Notes: generated by a model from the sequence alone, not told the origin. Shown: positions 14,773 through 27,178, counted from the stretch's first letter. The stretch is 64,000 nucleotides of DNA from Pithys albifrons albifrons (GCF_047495875.1 NC_092461.1:64530299-64594298); one strand, 5' to 3'. Translations and numbers: made by a program.

Positions 14773-15733
14773 AGCATCCTGGGGTGAGCAGTTCATGCTC
14801 ATGAAGGCTCCTTGAACCTCTTGTCCAGTGCATTTGAACTAGGAAAAGGGTGGAAATTAATTTTATGGGAGCTGAAAAACAATAACAACAACAAAAATTA
14901 ATAAGGAATGCTCTTGGGTTTTTTTTAGGAAAAAAAAAAGCTTGTCGAAGTCTCCCAAGTAGTAAATGGGATCTCTCAGCAAAGTAAAACCACAACCTGG
15001 TGAACTTGACACCCAAGCTCACATTTGAGTGGACTGGCTTCTCAGAGATGGCTGCAAATGGCTCCCAGTGATGCCAGTCAACTAGACAGAACTAGAGAGA
15101 AAGAGACCTTTGCCTGCCTTCCCCTCCTTGCTGATCATACCCTGTAAGGATTAATGAATTGTCTGCCAACCTGACAGGCTCCATAACCACCCTACCACCC
15201 TGCTCTCCTCTCAGCTACTAGTTTATATCTCCAATGAGCCACCAAGGTGAGAGTTAACTGACAGAGGTGGGTGAGGTTAAAGATAATAGGAGTCTGAACA
15301 TCCATAGGGAGTTCAGCTCATGTACAAAGTCATAATTACATAAGCCGTTATCATTGTATGGGTAAAAAAAGAAATGCTGCGAGCAGGGCTAGAAAACATT
15401 TGCAAAGACAAGCTTAAGAATCAAGGATGGAAAATACCCAACTTTCTCCACTGGATGCACCATGGCTTAGCTAGACTATAAAATGAGGATTGTTTAGTTA
15501 TTCAAGTAGAAACCTGCTAAATGGATAACCTTGTTGCAACAAATTTTTGGTTTTTTAGCAGGTTTGTTCTTTCAACAGGTATTGATTCAAGCAGTCTCTG
15601 CTATTTTTATCAAATGTATTTTAGAGCACAGGAAATGCCACTGAGGATTTTAACCCCCAGTAAGCTACACAGAGGCAGTGTTTGTAACACACTGTTTGCT
15701 GCTTTCACAAGCTGGACAAACCTCATACGTTAT
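14773..15733. other. Unassigned DNA between CR1 fragment and MITE-like element
   Basis: No gene or RNA gene is seen. The 106-codon minus-strand frame at 14702-15022 starts inside the CR1 fragment and is not supported as a gene. Confidence 0.55.
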
Positions 15734-15842
15734 GGGCCAAATTATGCCCTTGGATGAGTATGCCTGATTCCCACTGCTGTCAATGTGGCTGTCATAGAGA
15801 TCTGTGGGAGATCAGCTTGTGCATCCAAAGAGGAATTTGGCC
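15734..15842. mobile_element. Old MITE-like element with inverted ends
   Basis: The segment starts with GGGCCAAATT (15734-15743) and ends with GAATTTGGCC (15833-15842). Nine bases of these ends are reverse complements of each other (GGCCAAATT and AATTTGGCC). The interior has a decayed 'CCCACTGCTGTCAATG' block, similar to the 'ccattgacttcaatgg' centre found in abundant amniote palindromic repeats whose ends read 'gggccaaattctgc'. I infer a nonautonomous DNA-transposon relic of about 109 bp. The family name is not asserted. Confidence 0.55.
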
Positions 15843-16672
15843 TAAAATCTATTGTGCTCATATTCCTTGTTACTTAGATATTTCTCATGTCTGTTTGACT
15901 TACACTGTTTTTTATTAAGGTAAAATGATCACATTTAGAGATACTCTCCAAAAAAATAAAATAAAATAACACCTCTAGTGTTGTAATGTTTTGGTTTATG
16001 ACTGTAATTAATGGATGTTCTTTATCCAAGGTTTCCTTGAAAATTCATTGTATAAATGGGTTTACAGAAATCTAGTGTTTCTTCAGTTTTTTGAGTTTTG
16101 GACAGGCCTAGCTGATGGTCTGGATGAAATTATTTGCAAATATAAAATAACAGGAAAAGCCAGTTTGGGGATGTAGCCCCCATGAAAATCAGACTCAGCA
16201 TATCTTGTGCATTGTCGGTGGGTACTGTTGTGAGGAATGTGGACCTGGGTGACAACAAGAAGGATAGTGCTAAGGGAAAGGTCCTCTGGAAGTATCCCCA
16301 CAGACCCCCTGAATGTCTCCTGGTGCCCTGCCCACATCTCTGAGCTGCATACCAGGTCCAAGATTTACTCTGCTTCTCACGATTGCTTTGAATTTATTTT
16401 ATTCCTAGGCAGCTAGTTGGAGTGGTAAATTTATACATGCATTCAGCATTGTCATAGTCATATCTTGCCTGAGGGCATATTGATCCTTGTTACCATATTG
16501 ACTTGATGCTTCTACATCTGCCAGCAATAGGTCTACACATTTTTTTTATATGAAGATTGCACATTTTCCTTCCCCTGCCCCAAATCGCCTTCCACACGGT
16601 TTCCTTTTATTAAGGTAAAACAGTTTCATTTTTTTTCAGTGCAGCTTTTAACATGTGTCTGTGTTTGCTCAC
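15843..16672. other. Unassigned AT-rich DNA
   Basis: Nothing recognisable is present apart from an A-rich (AAAAT)n-like patch at 15950-15968. A 92-codon minus-strand frame (16083-16361) shows no domain. Confidence 0.55.
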
Positions 16673-16680
16673 GTAATGGT
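16673..16680. repeat. Left target site duplication of the solo LTR
   Basis: GTAATGGT, identical to 17285-17292 on the other side of the LTR. Confidence 0.75.
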
Positions 16681-17284
16681 TTTACAATTGTGGTTTAGCC
16701 CCAGCTGGCAACTAAACTTCGTGCAGCCGCTTGCTCACTCCCCCCCGCAGTGGGATGGGGGAGAGAATCAGAAGACTTACAGTGAGAAAACTTGTGGGTT
16801 GAGTTAAAGGCAGTTTAATAAGCAAAGGAAAAGCTGCATGCACATAAGTGAAGCAAAACAAGGAATTCATTCACCACTTCCCAAAGGCAAGCAGGTGTTC
16901 AGCCATCCCCAGGAACACAGGGCTTCATCAGACATAGCAGTGACTTGGGAAGACAAGCACCATCACTCCAAATGTCCCCCCACTTCCTTCTTCTTTCCCC
17001 AGCTTTGTATGCTGAGCATGACACCATATGGGATGGAACATCCCTATGATCAGCTGGGATCAGCTGTCCCAGCTGTGTCCCCTCGCAGCTCCTTGTGCAC
17101 CCCTACCCTGCTCACTGGTGGGTGGGGTGAGGAGCAGAAAAGTCCTTGACTCTGTGTAAACCCTGAGCAGAAATAATGAAAACATCGCTGAATTATCAAC
17201 ACTGTTTTCAGCAGAAATGCAAAACATAGCCCCATACCAGCTACTATGAAGAAAATTAACTCTATCCATTCAAAAACTAGTACA
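16681..17284 (-). mobile_element. Solo LTR of an avian endogenous retrovirus
   Basis: Read on the minus strand, this matches a common neoavian LTR family known to me. It has a 5' end starting TGTACTAG, the block CATAGTAGCTGGTATGGGGC, a TATA-like ATACAAAGCTGGGG (RC of about 16997-17010), a variant polyadenylation signal ATTAAA (RC of 16814-16819) and the end block GGGGCTAAACCAC. An exact 8-bp direct repeat, GTAATGGT, flanks it at 16673-16680 and 17285-17292. This includes the expected target site duplication (six bases would be usual for ERVK-like elements). The last dozen bases at the 16681 end do not fit the family terminus I recall, so that border is uncertain by about 10 bp. There are no internal gag, pol or env sequences, so it is a recombined solo LTR. 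Confidence 0.88.
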
Positions 17285-17292
17285 GTAATGGT
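17285..17292. repeat. Right target site duplication of the solo LTR
   Basis: GTAATGGT, identical to 16673-16680. It lies directly after the LTR end ...TAGTACA. Confidence 0.75.
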
Positions 17293-19020
17293 GACTTTAA
17301 CAGAAAGAGTAAATCAAATATCTGAAAATCAATTGCAACAGAACTTTCTTTCTCAATTATAAATACACAGAAACCATGTTTTGTATTTGCTTTCCAGAGT
17401 GAAAGAAACAAAGCAAAGGGGAAATTACCTGCTTATTTGTAATTAACTGAAGACTAGGGGAGCAGTAAGTTGGTCTTTGTGACTGGTACACTTGCAGCAG
17501 CAGATCTGCCACCACAGGCAATTTCTTCTCATTCATGTTCGCCATACAATTCCAACTATAAAGTTCACTAACCAAAAGCAGCTGCTAAAGTGGGTCCAAA
17601 ATAGTTTTTGCCTAACTTGCAGCATTTACTTAACTGATTACTAGTTACAAATCTGACACACAGCAGATATAACAGTTCTCTCAAGGAGATTAAAGGATTA
17701 GTCACTCACTAGCTTAATCAGATTAATCAGAGATTTTGAACACAATATATAATTCTATGCACAGAGGGAATACATGATAGCCACATGCTAGCCTAATTTA
17801 GGAAGAGATACTAGGGATGGAGAGACTCAGACAAAAAAAGAGAGTAGAAAAAATTGCTGGTTAGCACTGGGATTCTTCTATGTACTGCACTTGTAATACC
17901 ACATAGAGACCTTATATTTTCTAGTGGAATTACAAATTCACAAAATGTAACACCAACATCAGCTAGTAGCCTATGCATTACCATAAAACCTCTAACATAA
18001 TGCCCCAATATAAGCTTGTGATATTTGTGTACAGTAAACATATGTGCATGTGTTTTTCCTTATTTAATTTCATATCTGAAACCTTGCTTTTAATTTGTGG
18101 GGAGAAGTTCTTTTTGCTTATTTTTGTCTTTTGCTACTATAGCATCCAGAGTCTGAAATAAAAAGTGTAGGGAACGACTGTAAAATCTTAAAAGCTTTGG
18201 GAAAAAACTGGAAATTTGATACAGTAAATTAATCCAGAGTAGGAAAAAAAAGGATTTGCCATCATCTGTGAGAGCTGCCAAAGCTAGGATTTAAACATGG
18301 CTTTACCTGTGGAGAGATCTACTATTTTTTAGGCTAATGTGCATTTCTCTTCCATATGATTTGAATAAAAGGAGAAATGGGGTGGAATCTCAGCATATTG
18401 AAGCTGAGGTTTTCCTGAAGTAGAAGTTACTTAAAAACTGTAGTATTTCTACCAACAATTAATACAGAGAAATCATTGACAACTTTGATATGAGACCTGT
18501 TTTTACATGTAAAGAACAAAGAAAAAACAGTGTGACTGATGCTATCTTCATCTATCACCCTCTTCTTTCTTAATTCATTATTTTCATTTTCCTGATTTTT
18601 ATCCCCATATCTGGGATAATGATCTTTACAAATTCCCTTAGCATTTTGGAAAATGTCAGTGTCATGCTGGAATCTTGTCTCCCTGACATCCAGTCTTCAA
18701 AAAAGAAGCACTTTTAAGAAAGAAACAAACAAATTAGTCTCCATGTGCTTCAGGAAAGACACTGTAGTTGGAAGTAGGCCAGGTTTTCACTCTGAAAGAT
18801 GCTCTGTGCTTGGCAAAGCCCAGAAATTTGTGTCTGCAATGGTTCTTCTGCTAACATTCTGAAATTTAATAATTACAGTTCTTTAAAGGAGGAACCGCAA
18901 TTTCGTGGTAACATAGCAGCTAATAAGGAAAAGCCATGTTACTAGCGATTGTTAGTTATGCAGAAGCTGCAAACCCAAAACGGAACTCTCAGAGAAACAC
19001 TCAAACTGTGCAATCTGGCA
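17293..19020. other. Unassigned AT-rich DNA
   Basis: No gene, RNA gene or transposon is recognised. Open frames are all under 80 codons. Confidence 0.6.
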
Positions 19021-19645
19021 GCTCGTACCCGAGGTCATGTATGTGGTACATGTATTAAATGAGTCGAGGTGGGTGTCTGTACTTCGTGCAGGCTGCCGAT
19101 GCTCCCCTCTCCCTCGGCAAAGAGTGACTGTAGGATTGTTCTTTGCCGAGAGGACTCAACAAATCTGTTTACAGTAGCACACTGATACACTCAGTGTTTG
19201 CCATTGCCTCTCTGGTGGCTGCTCTGCCTCTTCACCCAACAGGCCCCAGCTCAGACACAGCTCTCTGCAGCCGGTCCCGCTTTCTCCCTCTCGGAAAGTC
19301 AGATTTCAGCCACGCAACCCGTGGCAACCAGAATCCCATGACTGCTCTCCGACAGGAGAAACACAGACACAAACACAAAGCTGCCTTTGGAAAAACAGCA
19401 ATCGTGTGCTCAGGCTTTGCTTTAAAGAGAGAATGCACTGAATTAAAAATGTGCCAAGAACAACCAGGATGGCACTGCTTTATTTTCACAAAGAAGTCTC
19501 TCCTAATTGCACATTAACTGTCTTTTCGCGAACAAACTTGTTTCCACCTAACATTGACAGTCGCAGGAGCCTGTGTGTGTGCGTGCGGGGGAAGGGGCGG
19601 GGGGAGCCGCTTTGTGGCACTGTTTGTACGTCTCGTGCCTGCGCT
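19021..19645. promoter_or_regulatory. CpG-enriched patch, possible promoter or enhancer
   Basis: I count roughly two dozen CpG dinucleotides in about 620 bases, clearly more than in the surrounding AT-rich, CpG-poor DNA. The densest part is 19577-19610, with GTGCGTGCGGGG and GGGGCGGGG (an Sp1/KLF-like GC box). Shortly downstream a T-rich tract and TTTTCAG (about 19662-19678) lead into AGAGGTAGGT, which reads either as a splice acceptor or, with AG|GTAGGT, as a donor. The region could be a weak CpG-island promoter of an unannotated noncoding transcript. A 124-codon plus-strand frame (19143-19517) crosses it but has no recognisable domain. Confidence 0.35.
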
Positions 19646-20563
19646 GATGGAATTATTGTTTATTTTTTTAATTTTCAGAGGTAGGTTGATGACAGCTGAA
19701 GAAGACTGTATTTGCTGAAGAGCAGCATGATGGTAGAGAGGAGCAGAGCTCCTGAGGGAGATCTAATGGTGCCTCTCCTTCCTGCACAGAGATAAAGACT
19801 TATAATAAGCGTGTATGTTCACCATCTGGCTCTGTGCATGTGGTCCTTATGGAGGCGAAAGCAGCACAATCTGTAAATGATCAGGAGCCATCGCACTCTC
19901 TCCAGAGAATCCACGATGCAATCAAGGTGACAGATGGCATGGCCGCTGCTGTGGCCTCATGGAGAAGATCAAAATCACCTTCAATAAACTCTGACTGAAA
20001 TGGGCATGAGCACCTCAAAAAAGTCAGTTTGTCAGTCAAACTGCGACAGCAAGCTGCATTGGGGAAACATAGCAGCCAGCTCTCTGTTTTCAATCGTTTC
20101 CGTCTGACTGAGCCTGAACTATGATCTTTCTCAAATTGTCCTTTCTGTTTAGCTGAAGCAGGCCAGCAAATTGCCAGATTCATAGCTTTATTGAAGGAAA
20201 TTGAAAACATGATGTCCTCAATTCAAGGGACAAACAGCTGGCAGGTGCTTGGACACCCAAGCACATAAAATGGACCCCATGTCTTTTGGACAAGTTGGTC
20301 CAACTTTTCTCAGAGTAAATATAGATATATAACAAAATAGATATAATAAAACCCCAGTTTAGGCAGGGTTTATCAGGCATTAACTGACAGCAATTATATG
20401 GCTGCAAATGAACTTTGTGCTATACATTAAATGCTGGGTTTCCCAATTTATGCTAAAAATTCCATATCTACTGCTAATTACAGTGACTCTGGTTTCCTTG
20501 GTTTTGAATGAATGTCTGAGTACAGCCTTTTAGCCATTACTGCTTAACAAGGACAGGCATTCA
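19646..20563. other. Unassigned DNA downstream of the CpG patch
   Basis: No gene is recognised. A 109-codon minus-strand frame at 19881-20210 has no visible family features. A short ATAGATATA-type simple stretch lies at 20320-20348. Confidence 0.5.
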
Positions 20564-20630
20564 GGGCCCAATCCTGCAAGCATCCCAACACCCCTGACAA
20601 GGAGGCTCGCTATCTTGCAGGATCAGTCTG
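20564..20630. mobile_element. Short inverted-repeat (MITE-like) relic
   Basis: GGGCCCAATCCTGCAAG opens the segment and CTTGCAGGAT closes it. The ten bases 20571-20580 and 20614-20623 are exact reverse complements, separated by 33 bases. The end words resemble the 'gggcccgatcctgca' ends of old palindromic repeats that are common in turtles, crocodilians and birds. The outer GGGCCC is decayed on the right (AGTCTGCCC). The assignment is from memory. Confidence 0.45.
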
Positions 20631-23600
20631 CCCAAGTCAGATGCTTTGTAGCACTCTGCCTCTCCCTGGCCATGATCCACACGACTAGCAGCCCCAAATG
20701 CCCCATTTCCACCCTCATGCGGGCAAGCTGGTACCTACCAGAGGTTTTCTGTCCTTTGTGCAACAACGTGAGTAGCCAAGGGTCTTAGATGAGCTTCCCC
20801 AAATGTGGTGGTGAAGAAACATATCCATTCCTTTATTTTTCCAATTTTTTTCTACAATTTATACTTATCTTTTATGGTGTCCTTGGCTTGATCAGCTCCT
20901 TTTCTTTTAAGGTAAGGTAAAGTAATGCACTTGTCACTGGTTTTCAAGCTTGCACAGGAGGACTTGCAGGCTGAAGCTCTTATTGCCAGGCTAAAGCAAG
21001 AAGGACACGCTGAGAGGCGACAGAGGAAGTGAAGGGCAGCCTTCCTCCTGCCCGCAGGATCCTGCCCCAAGATCTTCCTGGCCTGCTTTGGTACAAGAAG
21101 TGGATCGACGTCTGTGTCCCTGCTCCATGTGGCAGATGGTCACTGTCTTTCTCAGTTTGCTCACTTGCATGTTTGGTTTTCTACCACCACATTTTAAAAT
21201 GTCCCTGTTGCCCTTAGCCTTTCCAGCTACTCTTTTTTAGCTTTGTTACTCATGAAATATTCTAGAAAGTCTTTTGGCCTGGTTCAAAGTCTGTCAAGAG
21301 TAGTGACTCTTTTCAACAACTTCACTGGGTTTGAATAAGTCCTTGGCACACACTTCTCAGTAAAACAGAGTGTTATCAAAGGCAATTTTTAAAAAAAAAA
21401 TTATATTTTGTTGGGTGTGGATCAAGGGTCACATTTTAAACTCCAGGTTTCTGTTCCATCTGACTGATTTTGCACATATAGCTGACCATCCTGGCTTCCA
21501 CATTTTATGCCTGCAAAACGAATAAATAGGTTGCCTTTGTACTAGCAACCTCTCTTCCTCTCTACCAACATGACTTTTTCCATGCATGGGAGAAGAGCTA
21601 TGTTCTCTCTCACTAGCACACAGGTGCCAAGAGATTGTGACAGAAATGGCTGGCTCAGTGTAAGCCCATTGTTTTGACCTGGCACTCTGGGAGTTGGCAA
21701 AACCTTGATCGGACAAAGCAAGAGGTTCTGCTAGGAGAACAAGGAGGAAGTTTTAGAGATGAACTCCTGAGGGTTTCTGCTCTGTCTACTGAGAAGTTTG
21801 ATTTGTGATTACAAGGTCTTCCACTACTTTTTCCTGTTACATGGTAACCGGGAGCATAGCAGAGCAAGTGTATGAGCAACCTCTCCCAGAACTGAACGTT
21901 CCACAGCTGACTGTGTTGCTTATGTCCAGTTCATCCAGGACAACAATCTAGGGAAACATCTGAGTATTGTAAGGACATTTCCTATGATGCAGTTTCCAAA
22001 ATATAAGCTCATATAACAGTATAAAATAATAAATACTTATGGCAACCAACCTACATGGTGAGACATTTAGGCATTTGGTCACTAAGATTTTGGAACTTGA
22101 TTATTTTGAAAAATTAATGCACTTGTCACAAGCAACACCAAACTGGGATCTCTCTAAATTGGAGCTAAACCCTGATAGTTTTGTGTATTGCGCTACCTCC
22201 TCACTGTATTTTTTTTCTGTTCGGTTTTCATACTGATCCCAAAGGGAGTAGCAGAGAAATCTGCTTCGCGTCTATGGTAAAGAGGGCAAAGTCCAGATTG
22301 GTAATTAGATTGACAAGCCCCAGCCCGCGGCTACACACTGTGGAGAGCCCTTGCTACAGGGCTTGTTTTCCTCTACCATGGTCTTCAGAGAACCTCTACA
22401 AGGACACTATGTCCTGTTGGAGGAGAGTCTTGAAGAGGTACCTGCGGGGGAAGATGAATGTGAAATCACCTTCAGAGATTGGTTTGGGTATAGTGAATGG
22501 ATTTACTTCTTGTTTAGTGAGTGATAATGCATCACATGTAATGCATGGCACATTTCAATATACATGTGCACAAGATTAGTGGTAAAAAAGCCTGACCCAG
22601 TTGAAATTTGCCACTGCATGGCTGAGAAACCTGGAGGTCTTTCCCCAAAAGGGGGAAGTTTCACTTAATGCATAGAAATTTGAAGACATATATTATGAGG
22701 AGGAGAAAAGGATAGGTTTCTAGGTAATTGAATGAAGTGAAGGGAAATTTAAGGCCAGAAATGCTTTTGTCCTTGAGTGTTCTTTCATCACATTCCAAAT
22801 AGGGACTCTGTGTCATGGACCTGTGAATACAAAGACTGCTTTTAAATCTCTACGTCTTGCATGACTGACACTTACAATTCAGTAACATCTTTCAAGACAT
22901 GCTTTGTGCACATTTATTTCACAATAATGTATGGGACCTGTAAAATCACATTAGAATATTTTTGCTGCAATTACACTCCCATATTCTGTGATCAACCTGT
23001 AAGTTGATTGTTTCTTGTTTTAATATGACCTTATACCACAACAGCATAAAAACAGTGAAAGTCACTGTCTGAAATGAAACAGCTTTTATAGGAGGTATTT
23101 TGTTACGTATTGATGGAGGGGATAGTTGACTGTAAAAGGAAACGCTTTTGTTTTCTGGAGTGAAAATATAGAATTTGGAGCCTAGCAATTGTTGCCTGGG
23201 GAACATTTAATAATATTGCCATGCCTGCCACACACTTCCCAACAATGCCTAGAAACCTGGGATCCCTCATTACCCTCCTTTTGTTTGTTTGCCGTCTTTA
23301 TTTCTTTGACCTTCATTCTAGTTGGAAAAACATATTGCTCCAATCTTTTTTACAAATCACTTAAAATGGAAGGAAATCAGGAGAAAGGGAATATCAGCAT
23401 TGAACAACCCACTCTCTAGAGTGGAGTCTCTTCCATTGGCAGTTCAGGGCAATTTCCATTCCAGCTCCCTGGACAGCTTTATGGGGAAATGGGATGTTCT
23501 ACTTCCATAGTTATCACTGCAGCAAAGGCAATGAAATACCCCCTTAAGAGGAGGTCAACAGAGTCCAGTATCAAGAACAGCAGGTTTCAATGGAGAAGTA

Positions 23601-26600
23601 AGGATGACAAAATTGAAATAAAGGATTGATTTTGAACGACAATGCCAGTGCTTCATACATATGATTGTCTTTCATCTAATGAATGTACCTCATAGAGGAT
23701 AAAAAATAAGTCATAAACACAGCAGGTATCTTGTGCACGTGAACTAACATGAATTTCTTGCTTTCCTCTGATCAGCTATCACCATGAAAGGGGAATGCCT
23801 ATCCTAATGTTCTACTGACAATTTTTCTTTTAAAATTTCTGGGACATTTCACATAGTCTGACTGGCAGATACACTGGGATCAGCAGTTTGAACTAAATTA
23901 TACATTAAATCATAGTAGTATGGAGTGTCCATTTGGAAGTATTTGGGTGTGTAGATTAAAAATGCAGAAGTTGATATTGGACAAAAAGGGGATGTTTTTC
24001 ATGCAATGATTTCTTTTATGCATGTGGACACAGAATTACCATCACAAAAATTAGACAGATACATTTGTGGACAGTGTTAAATAGCTACAAAAAACATGCC
24101 CCTATTCAGAAAGGTCCATTTACACAGTGGTCCCAGCCTGATTTTTAATTGTTATTTGAATATAAAATGCGGTAATTGCTCATGTGATAGGAGAAAATTA
24201 GTAAACTCAGAACAGTTTAGCTAAAATCAGAAACCAGGAGCTGAAAACATTCAGTATGATTGAAGGATATTTCCTGTTGTGAATGTACAACAGAGCTCTT
24301 AAACCATTATGTACTTGCATTACTATTTTTAAGAGCAGTGTCTACATCTGGGTGGTATGTAGGTCCGTTCCTACCTACCTGCAGCTCCACCAGAGCCACA
24401 GAATAGAAGCCTGATAAGAGGAGATGCATTGCTTTGTATGATAAAAGGTACTTTCTTTGTCTGGCAAACCACTCCTTTTGTATGCACATCAACCAGATGG
24501 CCATTTCAGTTTGTCTCCGGCTGTGAATCAGACAATATGGCAGAATTAAGGAAAAAGAAAACCTTCCCCACTGCCCCTCCTCTCTGTACATAAAATTAGA
24601 AATCAACAGCCTTTAGGGAGATTTTATTTTCATACTTCATTCCATTGGTAATTTAGTGACTTTTGATCTCCTCAGTCACCGTGAATCACTCTCCTTAAGA
24701 TGTGACTAGCTAAAGGCTTAAGGACCACAAGACAGGGAAGAAGATTCAGAAATGAAGTAATAAAAGAGGTGTGAGAGGCAGTGGTTATTTTTAAAAGGTA
24801 AAAAAAAAAATGTTGTGGTGATTTGATACTAACTACATTTTGCATAGTGAGATTCCTGATGGTGATCTTGGACAGTGACTGCAGTTCTCTTTCATGTAAT
24901 ACCAAGAAGTCTGGGGTCTTTTTGCAGGATTGAACGTAGAAAGTTCTTTGCTGATGGTCTACACTCTTTTAGCCTCCACTGGAGATCCTTCTACAAATTT
25001 TGGGCAGCTATAACCATGCAGAACTTGCAGAGAATTTGAAAAACCAACTTATTCTGGGATCAGGAGGTGAAAGGCAGCTCCCACACCGCTGACAGTTCCC
25101 ACACAGGTGGGCAATGTTACATGCTCTTGAGATACAGACGTGATGGTTTCAGTTGAAGAGGAAGAAACAAGATGAGGAAAGAGGGCCAACACAAATTCAG
25201 TAAAACTAAGTCTCAAAAGTAGACTGAAATCTATAACAGCAGCACTAAAATGTTTGCTGTTGGACTTTTAGGGCAAAAAGGCCTTATGATGTTTACAGAG
25301 ATCTGCTGTACACAGCTTGTAGCTGCTAACATCATTTAAAGCCTTCTGACACTGTTCATTTTACTTATTTGGCAGAAATGTGTAGGATAAAATTTGACAA
25401 TTACTAGAAAGACACCAAAAGCCACTGTGCCAGAAAAAAACCACTCTAGTCCCTGGTAGGAGATGGCAGCTCTATATTAAATCTTATATTCAACTGGGAT
25501 TAATTTTGCAATTTTCCAGAAATATTCAAGCATATATATGCTGATTTTGGCACATCTCTCAACACAAAATTATCTCTGAGTACCAGTAACTTTAGCTATC
25601 ATACAGTGATAGCCCTGTGCAGTTGTGAAACTGCATGTACCCATATTTTAACAACTGCTAAAATGAAATCCATGGGTTGAGCCTTCAGTTTCCTTGCTGT
25701 TGCCACCTGCTAGCAACCAAGAAATACAAAGGTATTTCTCTAATGTGCAAGTAACATAACATTATCTTGGCTCATAGAAGATCCCCAAGAATGAGCACAA
25801 AATTTTATGTAAAATTAGGTCCGATGAAATAAAGAAACTGGGCACTCTGAGGATTCTCTCTATAGTTGGCAAGAATTGCTGTTGACTTCTTTTAAAACAA
25901 TTTCAAACTCTGTTCTAAACCTTTAGTTAGCAAACACTGAAACTTCATTTAAGTGATGTTTAATTGTGAGGGCAGTGGAGAACTTTCCTGTGCACCCCTT
26001 CTTGGCCAATTTGAATTTATGCCCACAATGACAACAAGCAACTCTATTTCATTTGTATTTCATTTTAACAAAAATCACAATGTATTCCACTTATATGTCC
26101 AAATTTTGCCAGAAACCATGTGAAGAAAACAGCAGTAAAATCATTTGAGATCATATAGAAGTGCCATTCTACACAGGAATGGGAATAGCTAATAAATAAC
26201 TCGATTTCAAGAGAATTTGAGATGCTTTCACCTTTGATCATTTAACCTAAGGCTCTGGAAATCAGATTTCCTGTGGCAGGCTGCTGTTGTAGGGAAAGTA
26301 AACATAACAGAAAAAGAAAAAGAAACTTTGTAGTTATGACATGATTCTATGAATTCTGATGGATTATTTTTTTAAGTAAATGTGAAGGCTAGCAGATATT
26401 TTACAAATATATAGTTAGAGATAGCTTTTGTCTGAAAAGTTTAAGGGTCAACTTGCTATGCAAAGAATAGGTCAGATTCAAGGAAAAATTAATAGTCATT
26501 ATTTTAGAGGAATGAATGTTTGGTTTCATCCAGAGATACATGAAAAAACTGCTGAAACTAGGAGTGAACTCTGGAAAGCCAGATATAGACTACCAAAACA

Positions 26601-27069
26601 TATCAACTATATGATATCTGCTTATAAAATCTCATGAATACAAAATTGTGACTAAAATATTCCACATTTTCTGCTATGAGGTAAAAATACTGTGGAAAAA
26701 AGTTTCATGAGGGTTCATTGAGTACTTCTAATATTTATTTGCTAGATGGGAAAAGACAAAAGATAGGAGACGTTAGCATTCAAGTACTTCTAAATTTTCT
26801 CTCCTTTGTGTCAGGACTTGTATTCTGAAACTGAAGCTCTGACACTAAAGGGGCTTCATTTTCAACAGACTTTGATATCCATTTTCTTCTTTACATTAGA
26901 AATCTTTCCCTTTGCAACCTTAAGTTTTATTTCTTCTTTACTGTGCTTAGATAAAGTAAGACATCCATTACAGTTTGATTGCTGTGAGATCATTACAAAA
27001 TCTGTGAAATTAAAATACCTCAGTGCAAATCTAAGATCTATGGGGAATAAACAATTCTGATGAGAAGTT
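20631..27069. other. Unassigned AT-rich DNA
   Basis: About 6.4 kb in which I recognise no gene, RNA gene or dated repeat. The longest open frame is 132 codons (22181-22579, plus), of ordinary composition, without a motif, and with an overlapping frame. Short A or T runs occur at 21388-21401 and 24800-24810. Confidence 0.55.
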
Positions 27070-27178
27070 TTTCTGTACATCAGTGTTCCTGCCTGTAGAA
27101 ATGAGATAGTGATATATAACTCCTTTGCAAGGTACCTTGAGATCTGAAGTCTTTGAAGGCACTATATAATAACTAGAT
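27070..27178 (+). repeat. Ancient MIR/CORE-SINE-like 3' fragment
   Basis: The order of words follows the well-known SINE tail 'cagtttcc..ctgtaaaatg.gataatgat...ctcctttgtaaag..ctttgagatct..gatgaaagg.gctatata'. Here they appear as CATCAGTGTTCCTGCCTGTAG, AATGAGATAGTGATA, CTCCTTTGCAAGGTACCTTG and AGATCTGAAG, then AAGGCACTATATAATAACTAG. Divergence is high, as expected for an amniote-age relic. Confidence 0.55.

Noticed and set aside
16681..17284. Full-length endogenous retrovirus
   Set aside because: Only one LTR is present, and no gag, pol or env reading frames occur on either side.
22181..22579. Possible coding exon (132 codons)
   Set aside because: No motif, no convincing splice sites at both ends, and an overlapping frame in another phase. 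Average composition for random AT-rich DNA.
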